Source of the DNA: Metridium senile
Taxonomy: Eukaryota > Cnidaria > Anthozoa > Actiniaria > Metridiidae
NCBI GenBank assembly: GCA_949775045.1
Contig: OX459110.1
Location: forward strand, 6,146,229 to 6,210,228
Direction of reading: 5' to 3'
DNA: 64,000 nt
Shown: piece after piece, positions 37,867 through 49,800 of the stretch
Numbering within the stretch: the stretch's first letter is position 1
Layout of the letters: each line of letters opens with the position of its first letter
Notes under the pieces: generated by a model
What the model saw: only the letters and a program-made list of their open reading frames with translations
Database searches by the model: none
Told to the model about the DNA's origin: nothing
Translations under genes and position numbers: made by a program

Positions 37867-37872
37867 TTAGGC
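37854..37872. other. Perfect terminal hairpin of the insertion
   Basis: GCCTAAAT (37854-37861), a 3-base loop TCC, and ATTTAGGC (37865-37872) form a perfect 8-bp stem. It ends 4 bp inside the right boundary of the element. On the minus strand the loop and stem contain the ATG of the 446-aa frame. It could be a structural end signal or a 5' RNA hairpin; either role is inference. Confidence 0.75.
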
Positions 37873-37876
37873 ACAT

Positions 37877-37945
37877 TAAAATCTTGCGCATGTATCAGAA
37901 TGCTCTAATATTCTCAGACATTACTCACAGGGTCTAGGCGCAACT
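37877..37945 (+). repeat. 69-bp flanking direct repeat, right copy (putative TSD)
   Basis: This segment begins at taaaatcttgcg and ends at gcgcaact, after which the monomer continues normally (tttgtgcc). Removing the insert and one 69-bp copy restores a continuous type-E monomer followed by a type-F unit, which is the usual order elsewhere in the array. Confidence 0.88.
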
Positions 37946-40900
37946 TTTGTGCCGAAAACCCCGATCTTTTTGACACATTTTCAGATCACCCTATAGGGCA
38001 TATTGCATTCTGGGTAGGATTTTGTAGTTTTTTCTAAATAAAATCTTGCGCATGTATCAGAATGCTCTAATATTCTAAGACATTACTCACAGGGTCTAAG
38101 CGAAAATTTTGTGCCGAAAACCCCGATCTTTTTGACACATTTTCAGATCACCCTATAGGGCATATTGCATTCTGGGTAGGATTTTGTAGTTTTTTTAAAT
38201 AAAATCTTGCGCATGTATCAGAATGCTCTAATATTCTCAGACATTACTCACAGGGTCTAGGCAAAAATTTTGTGCCGAAAACCCCGAACTTTTTGACACA
38301 TTTTCAGATCACCCTATAGGGCATATTGCATTCTGGGTAGGATTTTGTAGTTTTTTCTAAATAAAATCTTGCGCATGTATCAGAATGCTCTAATATTCTC
38401 AAACATTACTCACAGGGTCTAGGCGAAACTTTTGTGCTGAAAACCCCGATCTTTTTGACACATTTTCAGATCACCCTATAGGGCATATTGCATTCTGGGT
38501 AGGATTTTGTAGTTTTTTCTAAATAAAATCTTGCGCATGTATCAGAATGCTCTAATATTCTCAGACATTACTCACAGGGTCTAGGCGAAAATTTTGTGCC
38601 GAAAACTCCGATCTTTTTGACACATTTTTACATCACCCTATAGGACATATTGCATTCTGGACAGGATTTTGTAGTTTTTTCTAAATAAAATCTTGCGCAT
38701 GTATCAGAATGCTCTAATATTCTAAGACATTACTCACAGGGTCTAAGCGAAACTTTTGTGCCGAAAACCCCGATCTTTTTGACACATTTTCAGATCACCC
38801 TATAGGGCATATTGCATTCTGGGTAGGATTTTGTAGTTTTTTTTAAATAAAATCTTGCGCATGTATCAGAATGCTCTAATATTCTCAGACATTACTCACA
38901 GGGTCTAGGCAAAAATTTTGTGCCGAAAACCCCGAACTTTTTGACACATTTTCAGATCACCCTATAGGGCATATTGCATTCTGGGTAGGATTTTGTAGTT
39001 TTTTCTAAATAAAATCTTGCGCATGTATCAGAATGCTCTAATATTCTCAGACATTACTCACAGGGTCTAAGCGAAAATTTTGTGCCGAAAACCCCGATCT
39101 TTTTGACACATTTTCAGATCACCCTATAGGGCATATTGCATTCTGGGTAGGATTTTGTAGTTTTTTCTAAATAAAATCTTGCGCATGTATCAGAATGCTC
39201 TAATATTCTCAGACATTACTCACAGGGTCTAGGCGAAAATTTTGTGCCGAAAACCCCGAACTTTTTGACACATTTTCAGATCACCCTATAGGGCATATTG
39301 CATTCTGGGTAGGATTTTGTAGTTTTTTCTAAATAAAATCTTGCGCATGTATCAGAATGCTCTAATATTCTCAGACATTACTCACAGGGTCTAGGCGAAA
39401 CTTTTGTGCCGAAAACCCCGATCTTTTTGACACATTTTCAGATCACCCTATAGGGCATATTGCATTCTGGGTAGGATTTTGTAGTTTTTTCTAAATAAAA
39501 TCTTGCGCATGTATCAGAATGCTCTAATATTCTCAGACATTACTCACAGGGTCTAGGCGAAACTTTTGTGCTGAAAACCCCGATCTTTTTGACACATTTT
39601 CAGATCACCCTATAGGGCATATTGCATTCTGGGTAGGATTTTGTAGTTTTTTCTAAATAAAATCTTGCGCATGTATCAGAATGCTCTAATATTCTCAGAC
39701 ATTACTCACAGGGTCTAGGCAAAAATTTTGTGCCGAAAACTCCGATCTTTTTGACACATTTTTACATCACCCTATAGGACATATTGCATTCTGGACAGGA
39801 TTTTGTAGTTTTTTCTAAATAAAATCTTGCGCATGTATCAGAATGCTCTAATATTCTCAGACATTACTCACAGGGTCTAGGCGAAACTTTTGTGCCGAAA
39901 ACCCCGATCTTTTTGACACATTTTCAGATCACCCTATAGGGCATATTGCATTCTGGGTAGGATTTTGTAGTTTTTTCTAAATAAAATCTTGCGCATGTAT
40001 CAGAATGCTCTAATATTCTCAGACATTACTCACAGGGTCTAAGCGAAAATTTTGTGCCGAAAACCCCGATCTTTTTGACACATTTTCAGATCACCCTATA
40101 GGGCATATTGCATTCTGGGTAGGATTTTGTAGTTTTTTCTAAATAAAATCTTGCGCATGTATCAGAATGCTCTAATATTCTCAGACATTACTCACAGGGT
40201 CTAAGCGAAAATTTTGTGCCGAAAACCCCGATCTTTTTGACACATTTTCAGATCACCCTATAGGGCATATTGCATTCTGGGTAGGATTTTGTAGTTTTTT
40301 CTAAATGAAATCTTGCACATTTATCAGAATGCTCTAATATTCTCAGACATTACTCACAGGGTCTAGGCAAAAATTTTGTGCCGAAAACCCCGATCTTTTT
40401 GACACATTTTCAGATCACCCTATAGGGCATATTGCATTCTGGGTAGGATTTTGTAGTTTTTTCTAAATAAAATCTTGCGCATGTATCAGAATGCTCTAAT
40501 ATTCTAAGACATTACTCACAGGGTCTAAGCGAAAATTTTGTGCCCAAAACCCCGATCTTTTTGACACATTTTCAGATCACCCTATAGGGCATATTGCATT
40601 CTGGGTAGGATTTTGTAGTTTTTTTTAAATAAAATCTTGCGCATGTATCAGAATGCTCTAATATTCTCAGACATTACTCACAGGGTCTAGGCAAAAATTT
40701 TGTGCCGAAAACCCCGAACTTTTTGACACATTTTCAGATCACCCTATAGGGCATATTGCATTCTGGGGATTTTGTAGTTTTTTCTAAATAAAATCTTGCG
40801 CATGTATCAGATTGCTCTAATATTCTCAAACATTACTCACAGGGTCTAGGCGAAACTTTTGTGCTGAAAACCCCGATCTTTTTGACACATTTTCAGATCA

Positions 40901-43100
40901 CCCTATAGGGCATATTGCATTCTGGGTAGGATTTTGTAGTTTTTTCTAAATAAAATCTTGCGCATGTATCAGAATGCTCTAATATTCTCAAACATTACTC
41001 ACAGGGTCTAGGCGAAACTTTTGTGCTGAAAACCCCGATCTTTTTGACACATTTTCAGATCACCCTATAGGGCATATTGCATTCTGGGTAGGATTTTGTA
41101 GTTTTTTCTAAATAAAATCTTGCGCATGTATCAGAATGCTCTAATATTCTCAGACATTACTCACAGGGTCTAGGCAAAAATTTTGTGCCGAAAACTCCGA
41201 TCTTTTTGACACATTTTTACATCACCCTATAGGACATATTGCATTCTGGACAGGATTTTGTAGTTTTTTCTAAATAAAATCTTGCGCATGTATCAGAATG
41301 CTCTAATATTCTCAGACATTACTCACAGGGTCTAAGCGAAAATTTTGTGCCGAAAACCCCGATCTTTTTGACACATTTTCAGATCACCCTATAGGGCATA
41401 TTGCATTCTGGGTAGGATTTTGTAGTTTTTTCTAAATAAAATCTTGCGCATGTATCAGAATGCTCTAATATTCTCAGACATTACTCACAGGGTCTAAGCG
41501 AAAATTTTGTGCCGAAAACCCCGATCTTTTTGACACATTTTCAGATCACCCTATAGGGCATATTGCATTCTGGGTAGGATTTTGTAGTTTTTTCTAAATA
41601 AAATCTTGCGCATGTATCAGAATGCTCTAATATTCTCAGACATTACTCACAGGGTCTAGGCGAAAATTTTGTGCCGAAAACCCCGAACTTTTTGACACAT
41701 TTTCAGATCACCCTATAGGGCATATTGCATTCTGGGTAGGATTTTGTAGTTTTTTCTATATAAAATCTTGCGCATGTATCAGAATGCTCTAATATTCTCA
41801 GACATTACTCACAGGGTCTAGGCAAAAATTTTGTGCCGAAAACCCCGAACTTTTTGACACATTTTCAGATCACCCTATAGGGCATATTGCATTCTGGGTA
41901 GGATTTTGTAGTTTTTTCTAAATAAAATCTTGCGCATGTATCAGAATGCTCTAATATTCTCAAACATTACTCACAGGGTCTAGGCGAAACTTTTGTGCTG
42001 AAAACCCCGATCTTTTTGACACATTTTCAGATCACCCTATAGGGCATATTGCATTCTGGGTAGGATTTTGTAGTTTTTTCTAAATAAAATCTTGCGCATG
42101 TATCAGAATGCTCTAATATTCTCAAACATTACTCACAGGGTCTAGGCGAAACTTTTGTGCTGAAAACCCCGATCTTTTTGACACATTTTCAGATCACCCT
42201 ATAGGGCATATTGCATTCTGGGTAGGATTTTGTAGTTTTTTCTAAATAAAATCTTGCGCATGTATCAGAATGCTCTAATATTCTCAGACATTACTCACAG
42301 GGTCTAGGCAAAAATTTTGTGCCGAAAACTCCGATCTTTTTGACACATTTTTACATCACCCTATAGGACATATTGCATTCTGGACAGGATTTTGTAGTTT
42401 TTTCTAAATAAAATCTTGCGCATGTATCAGAATGCTCTAATATTCTCAGACATTACTCACAGGGTCTAGGCGAAACTTTTGTGCCGAAAACCCCGATCTT
42501 TTTGACACATTTTCAGATCACCCTATAGGGCATATTGCATTCTGGGTAGGATTTTGTAGTTTTTTCTAAATAAAATCTTGCGCATGTATCAGAATGCTCT
42601 AATATTCTCAGACATTACTCACAGGGTCTAAGCGAAAATTTTGTGCCGAAAACCCCGATCTTTTTGACACATTTTCAGATCACCCTATAGGGCATATTGC
42701 ATTCTGGGTAGGATTTTGTAGTTTTTTCTAAATAAAATCTTGCGCATGTATCAGAATGCTCTAATATTCTCAGACATTACTCACAGGGTCTAAGCGAAAA
42801 TTTTGTGCCGAAAACCCCGATCTTTTTGACACATTTTCAGATCACCCTATAGGGCATATTGCATTCTGGGTAGGATTTTGTAGTTTTTTCTAAATAAAAT
42901 CTTGCGCATGTATCAGAATGCTCTAATATTCTCAGACATTACTCACAGGGTCTAGGCGAAAATTTTGTGCCGAAAACCCCGAACTTTTTGACACATTTTC
43001 AGATCACCCTATAGGGCATATTGCATTCTGGGTAGGATTTTGTAGTTTTTTCTATATAAAATCTTGCGCATGTATCAGAATGCTCTAATATTCTCAGACA
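37946..43100 (+). repeat. Higher-order block related to about 7.5-12.5 kb
   Basis: The rare variant gtgcccaaaac at 40541 matches 10201 (offset 30340), and neighbouring units agree: an eight-T run before aaataaa (10281 and 40621), ctcaaacatt with gtgctgaaa, and ctatataaaatc (11581 and 41756, offset 30175, one monomer less). The unit order from 38400 onward resembles that from 7460 onward with single-monomer gains or losses. A 3-bp deletion near 40767 and the absence here of the short unit found at 9780 show later divergence. Confidence 0.72.
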
Positions 43101-44899
43101 TTACTCACAGGGTCTAGGCGAAACTTTTGTGCCGAAAACCCCGATCTTTTTGACACATTTTCAGATCACCCTATAGGGCATATTGCATTCTGGGTAGGAT
43201 TTTGTAGTTTTTTCTAAATAAAATCTTGCGCATGTATCAGAATGCTCTAATATTCTCAGACATTACTCACAGGGTCTAAGCGAAAATTTTGTGCCGAAAA
43301 CCCCGATAGGATTTTGTAGTTTTTTCTAAATAAAATCTTGCGCATGTATAAGAATGCTCTAATATTCTCAGACATTACTCACAGGGCCTAGGCGAAAATT
43401 TTGAGCTGAAAACCCCGATCTTTTTGACACATTTTCAGATCACTCTATAGGGCATATTGCATTCTGGGTAGGATTTTGTAGTTTTTTCTAAATGAAATCT
43501 TGCACATTTATCAGAATGCTCTAATATTCTCAGACATTACTCACAGGGTCTAGGCAAATATTTTGTGCCGAAAACCCCGATCTTTTTGACACATTTTTAC
43601 ATCACCCTATAGGACATATTGCATTCTGGGTAGGATTTTGTAGTTTTTTCTAAATAAAATCTTGCGCATGTATCAGAATGCTCTAATATTCTCAAACATT
43701 ACTCACAGGGTCTAGGCAAAAATTTTGTGCCGAAATCTCCGATCTTTTTGAAACATTTTTACATCACCCTATAGGACATATTGCATTCTGGACAGGATTT
43801 TGTAGTTTTTTCTAAATAAAATCTTGCGCATGTATCAGAATGCTCTAATATTCTCAGACATTACTCACAGGGTCTAGGCGAAACTTTTGTGCCGAAAACC
43901 CCGATCTTTTTGACACATTTTCAGATCACCCTATAGGGCATATTGCATTCTGGGTAGGATTTTGTAGTTTTTTCTAAATAAAATCTTGCGCATGTATCAG
44001 AATGCTCTAATATTCTCAGACATTACTCACAGGGTCTAAGCGAAAATTTTGTGCCGAAAACCCCGATCTTTTTGACACATTTTCAGATCACCCTATAGGG
44101 CATATTGCATTCTGGGTAGGATTTTGTAGTTTTTTCTAAATAAAATCTTGCGCATGTATCAGAATGATCTAATATTCTCAGACATTACTCACAGGGTCTA
44201 GGCGAAAATTTTGTGCCGAAAACCCCGAACTTTTTGACACATTTTCAGATCACCCTATAGGGCATATTGCATTCTGGGTAGGATTTTGTAGTTTTTTCTA
44301 AATAAAATCTTGCGCATGTATCAGAATGCTCTAATATTCTCAGACATTACTCACAGGGTCTAAGCGAAAATTTTGTGCCGAAAACCCCGATAGGATTTTG
44401 TAGTTTTTTCTAAATAAAATCTTGCGCATGTATCAGAATGCTCTAATATTCTCAGACATTACTCACAGGGCCTAGGCGAAAATTTTGAGCTGAAAACCCC
44501 GATCTTTTTGACACATTTTCATATCACTCTATAGGGCATATTGCATTCTGGGTAGGATTTTGTAGTTTTTTCTAAATGAAATCTTGCACATTTATCAGAA
44601 TGCTCTAATATTCTCAGACATTACTCACAGGGTCTAGGCAAAAATTTTGTGCCGAAAACCCCGATCTTTTTGACACATTTTTACATCACCCTATAGGACA
44701 TATTGCATTCTGGGTAGGATTTTGTAGTTTTTTCTAAATAAAATCTTGCGCATGTATCAGAATGCTCTAATATTCTCAGACATTACTCACAGGGTCTAGG
44801 CAAAAATTTTGTGCCGAAATCTCCGATCTTTTTGACACATTTTTACATCACCCTATAGGACATATTGCATTCTGGACAGGATTTTGTAGTTTTTTCTAA

Positions 44900-46150
44900 A
44901 TAAAATCTTGCGCATGTATCAGAATGCTCTAATATTCTCAGACATTACTCACAGGGTCTAGGCGAAACTTTTGTGCCGAAAACCCCGATCTTTTTGACAC
45001 ATTTTCAGATCACCCTATAGGGCATATTGCATTCTGGGTAGGATTTTGTAGTTTTTTCTAAATAAAATCTTGCGCATGTATCAGAATGCTCTAATATTCT
45101 AAGACATTACTCACAGGGTCTAAGCGAAAATTTTGTGCCGAAAACCCCGATCTTTTTGACACATTTTCAGATCACCCTATAGGGCATATTGCATTCTGGG
45201 TAGGATTTTGTAGTTTTTTCTAAATAAAATCTTGCGCATGTATCAGAATGCTCTAATATTCTCAGACATTACTCACAGGGTCTAGGCAAAAATTTTGTGC
45301 CGAAAACCCCGAACTGTTTGACACATTTTCAGATCACCCTATAGGGCATATTGCATTCTGGGTTGGATTTTGTAGTTTTTTCTAAATAAAATCTTGCGCA
45401 TGTATCAGAATGCTCTAATATTCTCAAACATTACTCACAGGGTCTAGGCGAAACTTTTGTGCTGAAAACCCCGATCTTTTTGACACATTTTCAGATCACC
45501 CTATAGGGCATATTGCATTCTGGGTAGGATTTTGTAGTTTTTTCTAAATAAAATCTTGCGCATGTATCAGAATGCTCTAATATTCTCAGACATTACTCAC
45601 AGGGTCAAAGCGAAAATTTTGTGCCGAAAACCCCGATTTTTTTGGCACATTTTCAGATCACCCTATAGGGCATACTGCATTCTGGGTAGGATTTTGTAGT
45701 TTTTTCTAAATAAAATCTTGCGCATGTATCAGAATGCTCTAATATTCTCAGACATTACTCACAGGGTCTAGGCGAAAATTTTGTGCCGAGAACCCCGAAC
45801 TTTTTGACACATTTTCAGATCACCCTATAGGGCATATTGCATTCTGGGTAGGATTTTGTAGTTTTTTCTAAATAAAATCTTGCACATGTATCAGAATGCT
45901 CTAATATTCTCAGACATTACTCACAGGGTCTAGGCGAAAATGTTGTGCCGAAAACTCCGATCTTTTTGACACATTTTTACATCACCCTATAGGACATATT
46001 GCATTCTGGACAGGATTTTGTAGTTTTTTCTAAATAAAATCTTGCGCATGTATCAGAATGCTCTAATATTCTCAGACATTACTCACAGAGTCTAGGCGAA
46101 AACTTTTGTGCCGAAAACCCCGATCTTTTTGACACATTTTCAGATCACCC
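44900..46150 (+). repeat. Block repeated 8.0 kb downstream
   Basis: Rare variants match at exactly +8000: ggttggatttt (45361 and 53361), gtcaaagcg followed by gattttttt (about 45604 and 53604), gtgccgagaacc (45781 and 53781) and gaaaatgttgtg (45931 and 53931). The equivalent of gaactgtttg near 45311 is gaactatttg near 53321, so the copies have diverged slightly. Confidence 0.75.
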
Positions 46151-46899
46151 TATAGGGCATATTGCATTCTGGGTAGGATTTTGTAGTTTTTTCTAAATAA
46201 AATCTTGCGCATGTATCAGAATGCTCTAATATTCTCAGACATTACTCACAGGGTCTAAGCGAAAATTTTGTGCCGAAAACCCCGATCTTTTTGACACATT
46301 TTCAGATCACCCTATAGGGCATATTGCATTCTGGGTAGGATTTTGTAGTTTTTTCTAAATAAAATCTTGCGCATGTATCAGAATGCTCTAATATTCTCAG
46401 ACATTACTCACAGGGTCTAAGCAAAATTTTGTGCCGAAAACCCCGATCTTTTTGACACATTTTCAGATCACCCTATAGGGCATATTGCATTCTGGGTAGG
46501 ATTTTGTAGTTTTTTCTAAATAAAATCTTGCGCATGTATCAGAATGCTCTAATATTCTCAGACATTACTCACAGGGTCTAGGCAAAAATTTTGTGCCGAA
46601 AACACCGAACTTTTTGACACATTTTCAGATCACCCTATAGGGCATATTGCATTCTGGGTAGGATTTTGTAGTTTTTTCTAAATAAAATCTTGCGCATGTA
46701 TCAGAATGCTCTAATATTCTCAGACATTACTCACAGGGTCTAAGCAAAAATTTTGTGCCGAAAACCCCGATCTTTTTGACACATTTTCAGATCACCCTAT
46801 AGGACATATTGCATTCTGGGTAGGATTTTGTAGTTTTTTCTAAATAAAATCTTGCGCATGTATCAGAATGCTCTAATATTCTCAGACATTACTCACAGG

Positions 46900-49800
46900 G
46901 TCTAAGCAAAATTTTGTGCCGAAAACCCCGATCTTTTTGACACATTTTCAGATCACCCTATAGGGCATATTGCATTCTGGGTAGGATTTTGTAGTTTTTT
47001 CTAAATAAAATCTTGCGCATGTATCAGAATGCTCTAATATTCTCAGACATTACTCACAGGGTCTAGGCAAAAATTTTGTGCCGAAAACCCCGATCTTTTT
47101 GACACATTTTCAGATCACCCTATAGGGCATATTGCATTCTGGGTAGGATTTTGTAGTTTTTTCTAAATAAAATCTTGCGCATGTATCAGAATGCTCTAAT
47201 ATTCTCAGACATTACTCACAGGGTCTAAGCAAAAATTTTGTGCCGAAAACCCCGATCTTTTTGACACATTTTCAGATCACCCTATAGGACATATTGCATT
47301 CTGGGTAGGATTTTGTAGTTTTTTCTAAATAAAATCTTGCGCATGTATCAGAATGCTCTAATATTCTCAGACATTACTCACAGGGTCTAGGCAAAAATTT
47401 TGTGCCGAAAACCCCGAACTTTTTGACACATTTTCAGATCACCCTATAGGGCATATTGCATTCTGGGTAGGATTTTGTAGTTTTTTCTAAATAAAATCTT
47501 GCGCATGTATCAGAATGCTCTAATATTCTCAGACATTACTCACAGGGTCTAGGCGAAAATTTTGTGCCGAAAACTCCGATCTTTTTGACACATTTTTACA
47601 TCACCCTATAGGACATATTGCATTCTGGACAGGATTTTGTAGTTTTTTCTAAATAAAATCTTGCGCATGTATCAGAATGCTCTAATATTCTCAGACATTA
47701 CTCACAGGGTCTAGGCGAAACTTTTGTGCCGAAAACCCCGATCTTTTTGACACATTTTCAGATCACCCTATAGGGCATATTGCATTCTGGGTAGGATTTT
47801 GTAGTTTTTTCTAAATCAAATCTTGCGCATGTATCAGAATGCACTAATATTCTTAGACATTACTCACAGGGTCTAAGCGAAAATTTTGTGCCGAAAACCC
47901 CGATCTTTTTGACACATTTTCAGATCACCCTATAGGGCATATTGCATTCTGGGTAGGATTTTGTAGTTTTTTCTAAATAAAATCTTGCGCATGTATCAGA
48001 ATGCTCTAATATTCTCAGACATTACTCACAGGGTCTAAGCAAAAATTTTGTGCCGAAAACCCCGATCTTTTTGACACATTTTCAGATCACCCTATAGGGC
48101 ATATTGCATTCTGGGTAGGATTTTGTAGTTTTTTCTAAATAAAATCTTGCGCATGTATCAGAATGCTCTAATATTCTCAGACATTACTCACAGGGTCTAG
48201 GCGAAAATTTTGTGCCGAAAACCCCGAACTTTTTGACACATTTTCAGATCACCCTATAGGGCATATTGCATTCTGGGTAGGATTTTGTAGTTTTTTCTAA
48301 ATAAAATCTTGCGCATGTATCAGAATGCTCTAATATTCTCAGACATTACTCACAGGGTCTAGGCGAAACTTTTGTGCCGAAAACCCCGATCTTTTTGACA
48401 CATTTTCAGATCACCCTATAGGGCATATTGCATTCTGGGTAGGATTTTGTAGTTTTTTCTAAATAAAATCTTGCGCATGTATCAGAATGCTCTAATATTC
48501 TCAGACATTACTCACAGGGTCTAAGCAAAAATTTTGTGCCGAAAACCCCGATCTTTTTGACACATTTTCAGATCACCCTATAGGACATATTGCATTCTGG
48601 GTAGGATTTTGTAGTTTTTTCTAAATAAAATCTTGCGCATGTATCAGAATGCTCTAATATTCTCAGACATTACTCACAGGGTCTAGGCAAAAATTTTGTG
48701 CCGAAAACCCCGAACTTTTTGACACATTTTCAGATCACCCTATAGGGCATATTGCATTCTGGGTAGGATTTTGTAGTTTTTTCTAAATAAAATCTTGCGC
48801 ATGTATCAGAATGCTCTAATATTCTCAGACATTACTCACAGGGTCTAGGCGAAAATTTTGTGCCGAAAACTCCGATCTTTTTGACACATTTTTACATCAC
48901 CCTATAGGACATATTGCATTCTGGACAGGATTTTGTAGTTTTTTCTAAATAAAATCTTGCGCATGTATCAGAATGCTCTAATATTCTCAGACATTACTCA
49001 CAGGGTCTAGGCGAAACTTTTGTGCCGAAAACCCCGATCTTTTTGACACATTTTCAGATCACCCTATAGGGCATATTGCATTCTGGGTAGGATTTTGTAG
49101 TTTTTTCTAAATCAAATCTTGCGCATGTATCAGAATGCACTAATATTCTTAGACATTACTCACAGGGTCTAAGCGAAAATTTTGTGCCGAAAACCCCGAT
49201 CTTTTTGACACATTTTCAGATCACCCTATAGGGCATATTGCATTCTGGGTAGGATTTTGTAGTTTTTTCTAAATAAAATCTTGCGCATGTATCAGAATGC
49301 TCTAATATTCTCAGACATTACTCACAGGGTCTAAGCAAAAATTTTGTGCCGAAAACCCCGATCTTTTTGACACATTTTCAGATCACCCTATAGGGCATAT
49401 TGCATTCTGGGTAGGATTTTGTAGTTTTTTCTAAATAAAATCTTGCGCATGTATCAGAATGCTCTAATATTCTCAGACATTACTCACAGGGTCTAAGCAA
49501 AAATTTTGTGCCGAAAACCCCGATAGGATTTTGTAGTTTTTTCTAAATAAAATCTTGCGCATGTATCAGAATGCTCTAATATTCTCAGACATTACTCACA
49601 GGGCCTAGGCGAAAATTTTGAGCTGAAAACCCCGATATCTTTTTGACACATTTTCAGATCACTCTATAGGGCATATTGCATTCTGGGTAGGATTTTGTAG
49701 TTTTTTCTAAATGAAATCTTGCACATTTATCAGAATGCTCTAATATTCTCAGACATTACTCACAGGGTCTAGGCAAATATTTTGTGCCGAAAACCCCGAT

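Larger units (their letters stand above)
34719..37876 (-). mobile_element. Non-autonomous Gag-only retroelement-like insertion
   Basis: This is the only non-satellite DNA in the window, 3158 bp long and bounded on both sides by the 69-bp direct repeat. Read on the minus strand it has a 19-nt hairpin near its 5' end, a Gag-like gene, about 1.8 kb of noncoding DNA with hairpin-bearing subrepeats, and a terminal (AT)15. Coding at the 5' end, a simple-repeat tail at the 3' end and a variable-length target duplication fit insertion by target-primed reverse transcription, as in non-LTR retrotransposons. Against a standard LINE, there is no endonuclease or reverse transcriptase. I found no long terminal repeats, no terminal inverted repeats and no second copy in the window. 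The Gag architecture could instead point to a tyrosine-recombinase (DIRS-like) family, but such elements do not usually leave target duplications. The class is therefore unresolved; that it is an insertion is nearly certain. Confidence 0.85.

Noticed and set aside
34719..37876. Helitron or Helentron
   Set aside because: A terminal hairpin, microsatellite and internal tandem repeats are suggestive, but there is no CTRR end and no Rep/helicase. A 69-bp flanking duplication is also not expected. Kept only as an alternative in the findings.
34719..37876. LTR retrotransposon
   Set aside because: No long terminal repeats: the two ends are an (AT) run and a hairpin, and the only direct repeat is satellite DNA.
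34701..37945. Simple insertion without target duplication between two monomers, plus a 93-bp loss
   Set aside because: It cannot be excluded formally, but it needs two adjacent monomers with the otherwise unseen gcgcaact variant and would disturb the D-E-F order, which is intact.
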